From: Zwartia panacis
GTDB taxonomy: Bacteria; Pseudomonadota; Gammaproteobacteria; Burkholderiales; Burkholderiaceae_B
Direction: 5' to 3'
Length of the DNA: 64,000 nt
Assembly (NCBI RefSeq): GCF_030410395.1
Contig: NZ_JAUHHF010000002.1
Coordinates: forward strand, 124,001 to 188,000
Shown here: positions 1-8,746 of the stretch, piece after piece
Layout: each line of letters starts with the position of its first letter
Numbering within the stretch: the stretch's first letter is position 1
Made by a program: the position numbers and the translations under genes
The notes under the pieces: generated by a model
The model's database searches: none
The model's input: the letters and a program-made list of their open reading frames with translations, nothing else
Told to the model about the DNA's origin: nothing

Positions 1-80
1 AAACAATTGGCGACACCTCGATTTCCGACCCGGCAGCGATTCCTGGCGCGCCAGACGACGCTCCCGCCCCACTGCAATAA
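1..80 (+). CDS. bamE: C-terminal end of probable BamE (SmpA/OmlA) lipoprotein, partial
   Basis: One frame stays open from the window edge and ends at TAA 78-80, about 27 nt before dapB. The visible tail is rich in Asp, Pro and Ala (ends APDDAPAPLQ), which fits the poorly conserved tail seen after the BamE fold. BamE is an outer-membrane lipoprotein of the BAM complex that inserts beta-barrel proteins. In Bordetella-type genomes bamE lies directly upstream of dapB, and that is the main reason for the name. The conserved domain lies outside the window, so the identity is inferred from position. Confidence 0.45.
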   Translation, partial: TIGDTSISDPAAIPGAPDDAPAPLQ

Positions 81-107
81 CCACTGTTTACAACTTAGAA
101 AGAGTCC

Positions 108-902
108 ATGATGCGAATTGCAATTGCAGGAGCCAGTGGCCGTATGGGGCGCATGCTCATTGAAGCGGTCTCCCAGTCCTCTGATCTGAAACTCACCGCT
201 GCGCTTGATATCGCTGGCGCCCCGATGCTGGGTCAGGATGCATGCGGCTTCCTGGGACAAAACAGCGGCGTACTCATCACGGATCAATTATCTGCCATCC
301 AGCAGGCTGATTGTCTGATTGACTTCACCCGCCCGGAAGGCTCTCTTGAGCATCTGGCGGCCTGCGTACAGTACGGGGTCAACATGGTGATCGGCACAAC
401 GGGTTTCGACGAAGCCGGCAAAGCTGCCATCACCCAAGCATCTGAGAGCATTGGTATCGTTTTCGCACCCAACATGAGCGTGGGCGTCAATGCCACTCTC
501 AAACTGCTCGACATGGCTGCGCGCATCCTGAATTCTGGCTATGACGTCGAGGTTTTTGAGGCGCACCATCGTCACAAGGTCGATGCCCCCTCGGGCACTG
601 CCCTCAAAATGGGCGAAACAATCGCCCAGGCCTGGGGTAAGCCACTGGACGAAATCGCCACCTGGACACGTCACGGACATACCGGTCCACGCAAAACAGG
701 TGAAATCGGCTTTTCAGTCGTGCGCGGAGGGGATATCGTGGGCGATCACACAGTATTCTTTTGTGGCACAGGGGAACGCATTGAGATCTCCCACCGGTCA
801 AGCAGCCGCGCGGGTTACGCTGAAGGGAGTCTGCGGGCCGCTCGCTTTCTCGAGGGCAAGCGCAAAGGTCTCTTTGATATGCAGACTGTTTTAGGTCTCT
901 AA
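108..902 (+). CDS. dapB: 4-hydroxy-tetrahydrodipicolinate reductase
   Basis: DapB reduces 4-hydroxy-tetrahydrodipicolinate to tetrahydrodipicolinate with NAD(P)H in the cytoplasmic lysine/diaminopimelate pathway, feeding both protein and peptidoglycan. The N-terminal dinucleotide-binding loop GASGRMGR is at residues 8-15, and the substrate/catalytic signature [15 protein letters not shown] at 151-165 holds the catalytic His and Lys. At 264 residues it has the normal family length. Two ATG codons lie in tandem (108 and 111); the second matches the usual MRIAIAG start equally well. The gene converges on murB with a 4-base overlap of the 3' ends. A hairpin followed by a T-run at 962-990, inside murB, is well placed to end its transcript. 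Confidence 0.97.
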   Translation: MMRIAIAGASGRMGRMLIEAVSQSSDLKLTAALDIAGAPMLGQDACGFLGQNSGVLITDQLSAIQQADCLIDFTRPEGSLEHLAACVQYGVNMVIGTTGFDEAGKAAITQASESIGIVFAPNMSVGVNATLKLLDMAARILNSGYDVEVFEAHHRHKVDAPSGTALKMGETIAQAWGKPLDEIATWTRHGHTGPRKTGEIGFSVVRGGDIVGDHTVFFCGTGERIEISHRSSSRAGYAEGSLRAARFLEGKRKGLFDMQTVLGL

Positions 903-1987
903 ACTCGCGGCCCGCTTACTCCGGGGACTACAACGGGTTCTATTTCGAGTTTGACCCCAAAAAGCGCCTCTACCGAGGCGCTTATTTTTTGAGCCAAGTC
1001 CAACAGCTCTGCAGCATTCGCTTGGCCATAGTTCACTAAGACGAGAGCCTGACGTTCGTGAACGCCAACATGTCCAAGACGTCTGCCTTTCCATCCGCAG
1101 CGCTCAATCATCCAGCCGGCTGCGAGCTTGAAACTTCCATCATTTTGGGGATAGGCAATTAAATCGACAAACTTTTCCTTGAGTTGTTGATGCAACGCGG
1201 CCGAGACAACTGGATTTTTAAAAAAGCTTCCTGCATTGCCTAACACCTCAGGATCCGGTAATTTGGCTCGACGAATCTCACATACGGCATCCAGAATATG
1301 CTGTCCCGTGACACGCTCGAGCTCCATTGTCGAAAGAACCGGATGATTTCTTAAGTCCGGGTAGGTCAATACGGGCACCCACCGCTTGGGTAACATAAAT
1401 CGTACCGAGACAATCAGCCATGTTCCGGGTGCTGCGCGTTTAAAGATGCTGTCACGGTAAGCAAAAGCGCAGTCCTGGGCAGGCAGAGTGATCAACCGAC
1501 CCTCCGGAATATTCCAGGCTGTCACGGATTCGATTCGATCCTGTAACTCGACACCATAGGCACCAATATTTTGGACAGGCGCGGCACCCACCGTCCCGGG
1601 AATCAGGGCAAGGTTTTCCAGTCCGAACCAGCCATGTCGGGTTGCAGTCTGGACCCAGTCATGCCAGTTCTCACCCGCGGCAACGTCAATTCGCCATGTC
1701 TGGGCAGAACTGTGATCAGGATCTTCAACTGGAGTCATTCCCTTGAGGGCAACACGTACAACGAGTCGGTCAAGCACCTCTGGCAAGATGACGTTACTGC
1801 CGCCACCCAGCACCACCACTGCTCCTCTGGTACGTGACCACTGCGTCACTTCGGGACACTGCTCGAGCGATGACAAGGTCAATACGTGCCGGGCCTGACA
1901 GACCAGACCCAGCGTATTTTGTCGGGTCAATGCCATTGAACATGGCGAATGGCCAAATTGAGGGGAAATCTGGGTTGGATTTGACAT
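899..1987 (-). CDS. murB: UDP-N-acetylmuramate dehydrogenase (UDP-N-acetylenolpyruvoylglucosamine reductase)
   Basis: MurB reduces the enolpyruvyl group of UDP-GlcNAc-enolpyruvate with NADPH through FAD, giving UDP-MurNAc in the cytoplasm for peptidoglycan synthesis. FAD-site features are visible: GGGSN at residues 61-65 and [17 protein letters not shown] near 128-144. The catalytic serine motif [10 protein letters not shown] lies near 248-257, and the C-terminal LEIEP holds the conserved Glu. At 362 residues it matches type I MurB. The start at 1987 has no good ribosome site; an internal ATG at 1936 ([11 protein letters not shown]), just before the conserved NTLGL, is an alternative. Its 3' end overlaps dapB and carries the dapB terminator hairpin. 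Confidence 0.96.
   Translation of the reverse strand: MSNPTQISPQFGHSPCSMALTRQNTLGLVCQARHVLTLSSLEQCPEVTQWSRTRGAVVVLGGGSNVILPEVLDRLVVRVALKGMTPVEDPDHSSAQTWRIDVAAGENWHDWVQTATRHGWFGLENLALIPGTVGAAPVQNIGAYGVELQDRIESVTAWNIPEGRLITLPAQDCAFAYRDSIFKRAAPGTWLIVSVRFMLPKRWVPVLTYPDLRNHPVLSTMELERVTGQHILDAVCEIRRAKLPDPEVLGNAGSFFKNPVVSAALHQQLKEKFVDLIAYPQNDGSFKLAAGWMIERCGWKGRRLGHVGVHERQALVLVNYGQANAAELLDLAQKISASVEALFGVKLEIEPVVVPGVSGPRV
962..990 (+). terminator. Rho-independent terminator-like hairpin for dapB, inside murB
   Basis: A perfect 9-bp stem (AAGCGCCTC / GAGGCGCTT) with a TACC loop is followed by A and six T on the plus strand, 60 nt after the dapB stop. The minus strand also has five T after the stem, so it could act both ways. 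It lies within the last 30 codons of murB. Confidence 0.75.
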
Positions 1988-2011
1988 GCAGGTGGGTAGT
2001 TATGATATAGT
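1981..2011 (+). promoter_or_regulatory. Candidate sigma70 promoter for tRNA-Gly
   Basis: A consensus -35 TTGACA lies at 1981-1986. Candidate -10 hexamers are TATAGT at 2006-2011 (19-nt spacer) and TATGAT at 2001-2006 (14-nt spacer, short). Initiation about 30-40 nt before the tRNA would fit. It overlaps the murB start codon region on the other strand. Confidence 0.45.
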
Positions 2012-2051
2012 TTTGGTCTTCGCACAAAACAACGTTTTTTGTGATGACCAA

Positions 2052-2127
2052 GCGGGAGTAGCTCAGTTGGTAGAGCGCAACCTTGCCAAGGTTGAGGTCG
2101 CGAGTTCGAGACTCGTCTCCCGCTCCA
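2052..2127 (+). tRNA. tRNA-Gly (GCC)
   Basis: The cloverleaf is complete over 76 nt. The 7-bp acceptor stem pairs GCGGGAG (2052-2058) with CTCCCGC (2117-2123). The anticodon GCC is at 2085-2087, the T-arm TTCGAGA is present, the discriminator is U and CCA is encoded at 2125-2127. It is followed by a strong hairpin terminator at 2141-2175. Confidence 0.96.
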
Positions 2128-2140
2128 AATTCGGCAAAAA

Positions 2141-2175
2141 AAGCCTGACACAATGAAATTGCGTCAGGCTTTTTT
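2141..2175. terminator. Bidirectional intrinsic terminator between tRNA-Gly and a Bug receptor gene
   Basis: The stem AAGCCTGAC (2141-2149) / GTCAGGCTT (2163-2171) is perfect, with a 13-nt loop. It is flanked by an A-run on the left and a T-run on the right, so it can end the tRNA-Gly transcript rightwards and the receptor gene transcript leftwards. Confidence 0.85.
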
Positions 2176-2189
2176 CTTTAGTGCATGAA

Positions 2190-3173
2190 TTAATCAAGCT
2201 TGGCACCAGAAGTTTTCACAACATCCGCCCAGCGCTTGATTTCACTGTCGACAAAGGCACCGAACTGCGCACCAGTCAAATCTGGAAACTCGGCGCCGTT
2301 TGCAGCCCAAACTTTCACGATCGTGTCATCCTTGGCGAGCTTTTTGATTTCGTCGATTAGCTTGGCCTGAACAGCTGGTGGTGTGCCCTTAGGTGCCCAA
2401 ATGGCGTACCAGGTGCTGACTGTGTAATCAGGCAGGCCAAGTTCGGCAGCGCTCGGGACATCCGGGATAGCGGGATTTCGCGAGGAGCCCGCCACCATCA
2501 ATGGCTTGATGCGACCGGACTTGATATGCGCAGACGAAGAACCCAGGCCATCGAACATCATATCGACATCACCCGCCATCAGGCCCTGCAAGGCCGGGCC
2601 TGCGCCACGATAGGGAATGTGCGCAATGTCGGTTTTGGACTGGATCTTGAAGAGCTCGCCCGCGAGATGATGGGAGGTACCACTGCCAGCCGAACCGTAA
2701 TTCAGCTTGCCTGGATTTGTGTTGACCTGATTCATGAAGGCTTTAAAGTCGCCTGGAACCTTTTGAGGATTGACCACCAGCACTTGCGGGACGCGCGCGA
2801 CCAATGCGATCGGCACAAAATCTTTTTGGAGATCGTAGTCGAGCTTGGGGTACATCGAAGGCGCGATCGAATGATGAACTGCGCCCATGAATAAGGTGTA
2901 TCCGTCCGGAGCCGCCTTGGCTGCGATGCCCGCGCCAAGATTGCCGCCCGCGCCACCCCGGTTATCGATCACGATTTGCTTGCCGATGGATTTACTCAGT
3001 ACGGCCGCCAATGGTCGAGCGAAGGCATCTGTACCGCCGCCAGCCGGAAAGGGCACGATTAACGTCACCGGCTTGGTCGGCCAATCGGTCTGAGCATGCG
3101 TGACCGTTGCGCACAATGCCAGCGCACACGCACCAACTTGCATCAGTATCCGACGCTTAATGATTGTTTTCAT
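2190..3173 (-). CDS. Bug-family (TctC-type) periplasmic solute receptor
   Basis: This is an extracytoplasmic solute-binding protein of the tripartite tricarboxylate transporter (Bug) family, expected to bind a small carboxylate in the periplasm. It has a signal peptide (basic start MKTIIKRR, hydrophobic ACALALCA, cut after THA) and then the family hallmark WPTKPVTLIVPFPAGGGTD. Downstream family motifs include GSAGSGTSHHLAGELF and HIPYRGAGPAL. The mature length (327 residues including signal) is normal. I use the ATG at 3173, with GGAG 8 nt upstream; a TTG 12 nt earlier is less likely. No TctA/TctB gene is nearby, so ligand and partner cannot be read from context. It stands alone between two tRNA genes. 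Confidence 0.93.
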   Translation of the reverse strand: MKTIIKRRILMQVGACALALCATVTHAQTDWPTKPVTLIVPFPAGGGTDAFARPLAAVLSKSIGKQIVIDNRGGAGGNLGAGIAAKAAPDGYTLFMGAVHHSIAPSMYPKLDYDLQKDFVPIALVARVPQVLVVNPQKVPGDFKAFMNQVNTNPGKLNYGSAGSGTSHHLAGELFKIQSKTDIAHIPYRGAGPALQGLMAGDVDMMFDGLGSSSAHIKSGRIKPLMVAGSSRNPAIPDVPSAAELGLPDYTVSTWYAIWAPKGTPPAVQAKLIDEIKKLAKDDTIVKVWAANGAEFPDLTGAQFGAFVDSEIKRWADVVKTSGAKLD

Positions 3174-3327
3174 GGATGTCTCCAAATTGAATGATCAATT
3201 GAACCGTTGCCACGGGTCTGCTCGACACAGACACAAAGCGACAGGCGTGGGTGCGAGTATAGTTTGTAGTGGCGGCTAATAAAAAGCGCTTTTGTAGTAT
3301 GATCTGCGCCTGCGTAAGCTTCGTGTT

Positions 3328-3401
3328 GGCGCAATGGCAGAGTGGTTATGCAGCGGATTGCAAATCCGTGTAGCTCGGTTCGATTCCGGGTTGCGCCTCC
3401 A
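3328..3401 (+). tRNA. tRNA-Cys (GCA)
   Basis: The cloverleaf covers 74 nt. The acceptor stem pairs GGCGCAA (3328-3334) with TTGCGCC (3391-3397). The anticodon GCA is at 3360-3362, the discriminator U is as expected for tRNA-Cys, and CCA is encoded at 3399-3401. A possible -10 TATGAT is at 3298-3303, followed by a GC-rich stretch. The next gene starts only 12 nt after the CCA and no terminator lies between them. Confidence 0.95.
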
Positions 3402-3413
3402 ACACACATAAAA

Positions 3414-4667
3414 ATGACCCTCCCCCCCACTGATCCTCATCAAACTCCCAAAGGCTTTGCCGCCTTCAGGATCATCCTAGTATTCGCCTGTGGATACTTT
3501 CTTTCCTATGTCTTGCGCTCCGTCAATGCCGCAATCGCACCCCTGCTTGCGGATGATCTGAAACTATCGGCAGGTGAGCTCGGCTGGCTGACTTCGGCAT
3601 ATTTTCTGGCTTTTAGCGCGGTTCAAATTCCTGTCGGCATCTGGCTTGACCGCCACGGTGCAAGAAGAACGGAGTCCTCCTTACTATTGGTCGCCGCCCT
3701 AGGGGCGTTATTAATGGCCACCAGCGAAGCGCTTTGGTTACTGTCCGTGGGTCGCATGCTGATCGGTGTTGGTGTGTCGGCCTGTCTGATGGCTGCTTAC
3801 TCCTATTTCAGACGCTGCTTCCCTGCGCATCAACAGCCACGGCTGGTGATGTATATGTTGGTCGCGGGCACTTCGGGTGCGCTTGTGGCGAGTCAGCCAG
3901 CTCTGGCACTGGCCGAGTGGATCGGCTGGCGTCATTCCTTCGGATTGATCGCGCTTTTGCTCGTGTTGAGCGCCTTGGCGATTTTTCTGTTTGCTGGCGA
4001 TCTTGACCGAGCGCAGTCCACACCTGCGAACGCCAATCAACGAGAGGGGGGATTTTTAACCCTTTGTAAAGATCCTCTCATGGTGCAAGCAATCCCACCG
4101 ACGATTTTCATTGTTGGCGGTTTTGGCGCCCTGCAAACACTTTGGGCAGGACCTTGGTTTACAGGTGTACTCGGTATGACGCCCGACCAGGCAGGTCAAA
4201 CTTTGCTTTACCTGAATGCCACCATCCTCGTTGCCTACATTTTGATGGGCACCATTAGCCCCTGGCTGATCAAAAGAGGGGTGGCTCTTCTCACGCAATC
4301 ACTTTGCGCGCTGATCTGGATTCCGATTTGCTTTGCCATCATCGTATTCTGGCAGGGTTCGCTATCGTGGATCGTCTGGCTGATTCTTTCGCTGATGGTA
4401 CCTGCGATGTTTTTGCTACAGACCCAAATCGCGCTTGCTTTTCCCAAACACATTTCCGGCCGCATCCTGACAACCTATAACCTGATGGTTTTTGTGGGAG
4501 CGTTTGCGGTGCAATGGGGGTTTGGTTTAGTCACCGATATGTTTGTCGCCTTTGGCTATGAACAGTCCCAGGCACTGACCGGCGCGATGAGTTGCCTGGT
4601 CATTCTGCAATTTATAAGCGTTTTGTGGTTTATAGCGAGAAAACCTGATGGATCAATCCGTACTTGA
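3414..4667 (+). CDS. Major facilitator superfamily transporter
   Basis: This is an inner-membrane secondary transporter of unknown substrate, 417 residues, with about 12 hydrophobic segments. The MFS motif A is seen between segments 2 and 3 as GIWLDRHGARRT. I start at ATG 3414, because the reading frame further upstream runs through tRNA-Cys and gives no transporter-like sequence. The gene begins 12 nt after the tRNA CCA end without an intervening terminator, so it may be co-transcribed with the tRNA. Its last 20 bases overlap the next gene in another frame. Substrate cannot be inferred from the motifs seen. Confidence 0.9.
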   Translation: MTLPPTDPHQTPKGFAAFRIILVFACGYFLSYVLRSVNAAIAPLLADDLKLSAGELGWLTSAYFLAFSAVQIPVGIWLDRHGARRTESSLLLVAALGALLMATSEALWLLSVGRMLIGVGVSACLMAAYSYFRRCFPAHQQPRLVMYMLVAGTSGALVASQPALALAEWIGWRHSFGLIALLLVLSALAIFLFAGDLDRAQSTPANANQREGGFLTLCKDPLMVQAIPPTIFIVGGFGALQTLWAGPWFTGVLGMTPDQAGQTLLYLNATILVAYILMGTISPWLIKRGVALLTQSLCALIWIPICFAIIVFWQGSLSWIVWLILSLMVPAMFLLQTQIALAFPKHISGRILTTYNLMVFVGAFAVQWGFGLVTDMFVAFGYEQSQALTGAMSCLVILQFISVLWFIARKPDGSIRT

Positions 4668-5322
4668 CGCAGTCAAGCGCTGGCCAAATGTGCCGGCAGT
4701 TTACGGCTGGCTCTCGCTCAGTGCTCGAGGTGAATGGAAACTCCATCCCCTGGGCGATGCTCAGCTTGGCGGTCCGGGTGAAGGCATCAGCAACATCCAG
4801 ATTCTGGGATTCATCAATCGCAATTATGCGGATCAGCCCGACGGCGCATGGTTTTTTCAAAACGGGCCGCAGCGTGTCTATGTCCGTTTGGATGCGGCGC
4901 CCTTGATTGTGCATGTTGACCCGACCTCGCACACGCTCGCCACTCACCATCAAAAGACTGTTCATCGCGTCCTGGAGTGGCTATGCGACGAGACCGGGCA
5001 ACTGTATGCCAATACGGACTGTGGTCCTGCTCGCATCGATGACCGTGATCTTCACACACTGGGCGAGGCGCTCCTGAGCCCCGAGGGCTCATCCTTGCTT
5101 GACTTGTTTGATCAGTTTGGCTCAAGCATTGTTGAAAACGCAAACCATCTCGAGACGGGCATCGCGCTCTCCGACCCCCATGAGTGCTATCCCGCTCTGA
5201 CTCAGCCCGCACCGCTGAGTTTTAGGCGCTCAACGACAATTGCCCAAGCGATGCACTTTATCCCCAACCCTGGGCCCCCTTCTGTCGATCCCTCCTCGCT
5301 TGGCCGTAAAATAGAGCCATGA
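4648..5322 (+). CDS. Conserved hypothetical protein (VYGWLSLSARGEW type)
   Basis: A 224-residue soluble protein with no signal peptide or membrane segment. The N-terminal part has a recognisable pattern I have seen in betaproteobacterial proteins of unknown function: VPAVYGWLSLSARGEW, then FINRNYADQPDGAWFFQNGPQRVYV. I cannot assign a domain number or function. It overlaps the transporter gene by 20 bases, and its TGA stop overlaps the ATG of the NUDIX gene, so the three are probably translated from one message. The C-terminal 40 residues are Pro/Ser-rich and look disordered. Confidence 0.75.
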   Translation: MDQSVLDAVKRWPNVPAVYGWLSLSARGEWKLHPLGDAQLGGPGEGISNIQILGFINRNYADQPDGAWFFQNGPQRVYVRLDAAPLIVHVDPTSHTLATHHQKTVHRVLEWLCDETGQLYANTDCGPARIDDRDLHTLGEALLSPEGSSLLDLFDQFGSSIVENANHLETGIALSDPHECYPALTQPAPLSFRRSTTIAQAMHFIPNPGPPSVDPSSLGRKIEP

Positions 5323-5897
5323 GCCACGATCCAAGTTTTTATTTTCCAGCGCCCCGCGAACAAAAGTTCTGCAGTCAATGCGGGACCCTCAACACCAATC
5401 GTTTACTCGAGGGTGACAACCGCAAGCGCGATGTTTGCGAAAACTGCGGCGCTGTTCATTATCAAAATCCCAGAATTGTGGTTGGGACACTTCCTGTATG
5501 GGGCGACAAAATACTCCTTTGTCTGCGAGCGATCGAGCCGCGCGCCAATACTTGGACACTGCCGGCTGGTTTTATGGAGCTCAGCGAAAGCATGGCACAA
5601 GGTGCCGAACGCGAAACACAAGAAGAAGCGGGCGTCAAAATTGCGCTCGGTAAACTCTACACAGCGATCGACATTCCTCAAATCGATCAGGTGCATGTGT
5701 ACTTTTTGGCCGAGGCCTTAGGACCCGAACTTGATCCTGGTCCAGAGACACTTGAGGCCCGTTGGTATGGTCTGGACGATATTCCCTGGGATAACCTTGC
5801 CTTTCGCTCAGTGTCCACCACGCTGAAGCACTACATTCGCGACCGCTCCCATGGGCATTTCGACATGCACCATTACTCTCTTGCGTTTAATCGCTAG
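5319..5897 (+). CDS. NUDIX hydrolase with N-terminal zinc ribbon
   Basis: NUDIX enzymes hydrolyse nucleoside diphosphates linked to another group, with Mg2+. The canonical box (G-x5-E-x7-REUXEEXGU) is complete: it starts at GFMELSE and ends ERETQEEAGV. Before it lies a four-Cys zinc ribbon (Cys18, Cys21, Cys40, Cys43), as in NudC-like and ADP-ribose-type enzymes. At 192 residues it is shorter than NudC, so NADH or ADP-ribose pyrophosphatase activity is possible but unproven. It starts at an ATG that shares bases with the upstream stop codon (ATGA), which points to translational coupling. Confidence 0.9.
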   Translation: MSHDPSFYFPAPREQKFCSQCGTLNTNRLLEGDNRKRDVCENCGAVHYQNPRIVVGTLPVWGDKILLCLRAIEPRANTWTLPAGFMELSESMAQGAERETQEEAGVKIALGKLYTAIDIPQIDQVHVYFLAEALGPELDPGPETLEARWYGLDDIPWDNLAFRSVSTTLKHYIRDRSHGHFDMHHYSLAFNR

Positions 5898-5930
5898 ACG
5901 TGACAAGCGGCGCGTGACGCGGGCATCCTC

Positions 5931-6680
5931 GTGAAGCTAACCTGGCTCGACACTGATACCCCTTTTCCACCGGTCTCGCAGGCCCTGACGGATCCTCCTG
6001 GTTTACTCGCGGCTGGCGCCGATCTCTCTGTCGAGCGCTTACGTGCCGCCTACTCCCGGGGAATTTTCCCCTGGTTTTCTCAAGACGAACCTCCTTTGTG
6101 GTGGTCACCCGACCCCAGGATGGTGTTGAAGTGTGACGAACTTCATGTTTCACACTCACTCGGAAAACGTTTGCGTCAAATATCCCGCGCTCAGGCATCC
6201 GGAGATTTTTCGCTGGCAGTGACCGTTGATACGGCTTTTGGATCTGTGATTCGCTCTTGTGCCAGATCCGCGATCAATGGTCAGCCTGGCACCTGGATCA
6301 CAGAGGAAATGCAACTCGCTTACGAGACATGGCATTTATTGGGGCAAGCCCACAGTATAGAAACCTGGATCAATGGAAAGTTGGCAGGTGGACTCTACGG
6401 TGTGAACCTGGGCAGGATGTTTTTTGGTGAATCCATGTTCAGCCGTGCCAACGATGCCTCCAAGATTGCGTTTGTTCATCTGGTGGCTTTTTTAAAACGT
6501 CGTGGCGTAGAGTGGATTGACTGTCAAATGCAAACGAATCATCTCGCCTCGCTAGGGGCTCGGACCGTTCCGCGTTCGGAGTTTCTCCAGCATGTCGAGG
6601 CACGTGTCCAAGAGCCTGATGTGTCATGGCAACCTGGACTGCTCGATCAGGAAGGTGGGTTGCACCCATTACCTGTTTGA
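5931..6680 (+). CDS. aat: Leucyl/phenylalanyl-tRNA--protein transferase
   Basis: Aat moves Leu or Phe from charged tRNA onto proteins with N-terminal Arg or Lys, making them ClpS/ClpAP substrates (N-end rule) in the cytoplasm. Family signatures are clear: [20 protein letters not shown] near residues 43-62, then [15 protein letters not shown] and [14 protein letters not shown]. Length is 249 residues, normal. The start is GTG at 5931. The partner transferase Bpt follows 114 nt downstream; this pairing before pyrD is typical of Bordetella-like genomes. Confidence 0.96.
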   Translation: MKLTWLDTDTPFPPVSQALTDPPGLLAAGADLSVERLRAAYSRGIFPWFSQDEPPLWWSPDPRMVLKCDELHVSHSLGKRLRQISRAQASGDFSLAVTVDTAFGSVIRSCARSAINGQPGTWITEEMQLAYETWHLLGQAHSIETWINGKLAGGLYGVNLGRMFFGESMFSRANDASKIAFVHLVAFLKRRGVEWIDCQMQTNHLASLGARTVPRSEFLQHVEARVQEPDVSWQPGLLDQEGGLHPLPV

Positions 6681-6794
6681 CATCCCTGACCACTGTAAAG
6701 TTTTTGGAGTCAGTCCTGTGGGCTCTCCCCTACTTCGCCCGGATCTGTAATATTCTCGGACAAATATATTTTGTTTTAAAACCGGGTGGCATCT

Positions 6795-7517
6795 ATGAGC
6801 CAAATCAAGGAACTCCCTTTCGCCACGCTGCAGTTTTACGCCACGGCACCCTACCCTTGCAGCTACCTGCCGGGCAGACTGGCGCGCTCTCAAGTCGCAG
6901 CCCCTGGCAACTTGATTCACTCCGACACCTATTCGCACCTGATCGACCAAGGCTTTCGTCGCAGCGGATTGTTTACCTATCGTCCCCATTGCGATGACTG
7001 CAAAGCCTGCGTTCCAGTCAGAATTAATGTGGAGCAATTTGCCCCATCCCGGACGCAGCTGCGCGCGCTGAAGCGTCATCAAAATCTTCGCCCTCTGGTG
7101 GCTGAACTCGCCTGGTCAGAAGAGCATTACGACTTGTACACGCGTTATCAGGCACGACGCCACCCCAACGGGGGAATGGACGAAGACAGCCGCCAGCAGT
7201 ATGGAGAGTTTCTCTTAGCCAGCAGGGTCAATACGCGGCTCGTCGAGTTTCGAGATCAAGAGGGCCAACTGCAAATGGTGTCTATCATCGACGTTCTGGA
7301 GCAAGGCCTCTCGTCCGTTTACACCTTTTACGATCCTGACACCCGAGGCAGCCTGGGCACCTACGGCATCTTGTGGCAGATCAATCAATGTCGACAACTG
7401 AAGTTGCCTTGGCTGTACCTGGGCTATTGGATCGAACAAAGCGAAAAAATGGCTTACAAAGCTCTTTTCAAGCCTGCAGAATACAGAGTTGACGGGCAAT
7501 GGCAAGCAGCCCGTTAA
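6795..7517 (+). CDS. bpt: Aspartate/glutamate leucyltransferase (arginyltransferase family)
   Basis: Bpt is a bacterial member of the ATE1 fold family that adds Leu to N-terminal Asp or Glu, marking proteins for ClpAP. The Cys cluster [12 protein letters not shown] is seen near residues 60-71, with [11 protein letters not shown] before it and [18 protein letters not shown] and [15 protein letters not shown] in the C-terminal transferase part. I use ATG 6795 (MSQIKELPF); a GTG at 6786 is in frame but less typical. Length 240 residues is normal. It works with Aat, encoded just upstream, to cover both basic and acidic N-terminal residues. Confidence 0.95.
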   Translation: MSQIKELPFATLQFYATAPYPCSYLPGRLARSQVAAPGNLIHSDTYSHLIDQGFRRSGLFTYRPHCDDCKACVPVRINVEQFAPSRTQLRALKRHQNLRPLVAELAWSEEHYDLYTRYQARRHPNGGMDEDSRQQYGEFLLASRVNTRLVEFRDQEGQLQMVSIIDVLEQGLSSVYTFYDPDTRGSLGTYGILWQINQCRQLKLPWLYLGYWIEQSEKMAYKALFKPAEYRVDGQWQAAR

Positions 7518-7588
7518 AATGCTGCTGATTTCACTTTTAATCTTGTCCTCGACCCCAGTCGCGACACCTTTCGAGTAGCCACCGTCCC

Positions 7589-8638
7589 ATGTCCATTCTT
7601 TTTCAAGCCTACCCTCTTGCTCGTCACGCGTTATTCGCGATGGACGCAGAAGCTGCTCATGAAGCGACCCTCGGCGCTCTTCAGCGCGCGTATGACTGTT
7701 CTCTGACCCGCGGCCTGATGCACAGCCAAGTTTTAGTGCCCACAAAGCTCATGGGTCTGTCATTACAAAATCCCGTGGGTCTTGCAGCCGGATTAGACAA
7801 AAATGGCGCGCATATCGACGCGATGGGCAACCTCGGTTTTGGCTTCATCGAAGTCGGTACGGTCACTCCACGTGCTCAGCCCGGCAATCCCAAACCGCGC
7901 ATGTTCCGCCTGCCTGAATCTGAGGCGCTGATCAACCGGTTAGGTTTCAACAATCAAGGGCTTGACGCTTTTTTGGCCAATGTGCAACGCAGCACCTGGC
8001 GAAAGCGTGGTGGAATCATTGGTCTGAACATCGGGAAAAATGCGGATACACCGATTGAACAAGCGGCAGATGACTATCTGATTGGCTTATCCGGCGTTTA
8101 TCCGCATGCAGACTACATCACAGTCAATATTTCCTCGCCTAACACCAAAAACCTGCGTGCACTGCAAGGCGAACACGAGCTGGATCAATTACTCTCGCAG
8201 TTGGCCACACGCCGTCTGGCGCTTGCGGAACAACATCAAAAACGCGTACCCCTTGCTGTCAAAATCGCACCGGATTTGTCTGAAGAACAAATAGACATCA
8301 TTGCCGAGGTCTTACCGCGGCATGGGATTGATGGAGTCATTGCCACCAACACGACGTTGGCGCGTGACGCTGTGGCAGGTCAAAAACACGCCGAAGAAGC
8401 GGGTGGTCTTTCGGGCGCCCCCTTGCATGCTCGCTCGCTCGAAGTCATCAGACGACTTCGGTCAAAAATGGGGCCTGATTTCGCGATTATCGGTGTCGGC
8501 GGGATCATGTCAGGGCAGCATGCGGCAGAAAAGATTGCCGCGGGTGCCAATGCTGTCCAACTTTATACCGGTTTGATCTATCGCGGCCCGAGCCTAGTCG
8601 GCGAATGCGCTAAAGCGATTGGTCGACAGCGTACCTAA
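7589..8638 (+). CDS. pyrD: Dihydroorotate dehydrogenase (quinone), class 2
   Basis: PyrD oxidises dihydroorotate to orotate with quinone as electron acceptor, at the inner face of the membrane, in pyrimidine synthesis. Class 2 features: an N-terminal amphipathic region before the barrel, [20 protein letters not shown] and [18 protein letters not shown] for FMN binding, and [11 protein letters not shown] with the catalytic Ser that defines class 2. Late motifs IIGVGGI and [15 protein letters not shown] fit the FMN phosphate site. Length is 349 residues, as expected. Transcription probably ends at the hairpin at 8683-8720. Confidence 0.97.
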   Translation: MSILFQAYPLARHALFAMDAEAAHEATLGALQRAYDCSLTRGLMHSQVLVPTKLMGLSLQNPVGLAAGLDKNGAHIDAMGNLGFGFIEVGTVTPRAQPGNPKPRMFRLPESEALINRLGFNNQGLDAFLANVQRSTWRKRGGIIGLNIGKNADTPIEQAADDYLIGLSGVYPHADYITVNISSPNTKNLRALQGEHELDQLLSQLATRRLALAEQHQKRVPLAVKIAPDLSEEQIDIIAEVLPRHGIDGVIATNTTLARDAVAGQKHAEEAGGLSGAPLHARSLEVIRRLRSKMGPDFAIIGVGGIMSGQHAAEKIAAGANAVQLYTGLIYRGPSLVGECAKAIGRQRT

Positions 8639-8648
8639 ATTCGCACCT

Positions 8649-8670
8649 ATTTCGAGCAAATTTCGAGCAA
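8649..8670 (+). repeat. Two tandem 11-bp direct repeats after pyrD
   Basis: The unit ATTTCGAGCAA occurs twice without a gap (8649-8659 and 8660-8670), just after the pyrD stop and before the terminator. No function is evident; simple slippage is the likely origin. Confidence 0.6.
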
Positions 8671-8682
8671 ATAATGTGAAAA

Positions 8683-8720
8683 ACCGCCTGGATGTTCTCC
8701 ATCCAGGCGGTCTTTTTTTT
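8683..8720. terminator. Intrinsic terminator between pyrD and the phasin gene
   Basis: A perfect 11-bp stem ACCGCCTGGAT (8683-8693) / ATCCAGGCGGT (8701-8711) is followed by C and eight T on plus. On the minus strand the stem is followed by TTTTTC, so it can serve both converging genes. Confidence 0.88.
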
Positions 8721-8746
8721 AAACTGAACTGCGTGAGCGAGAAGGC

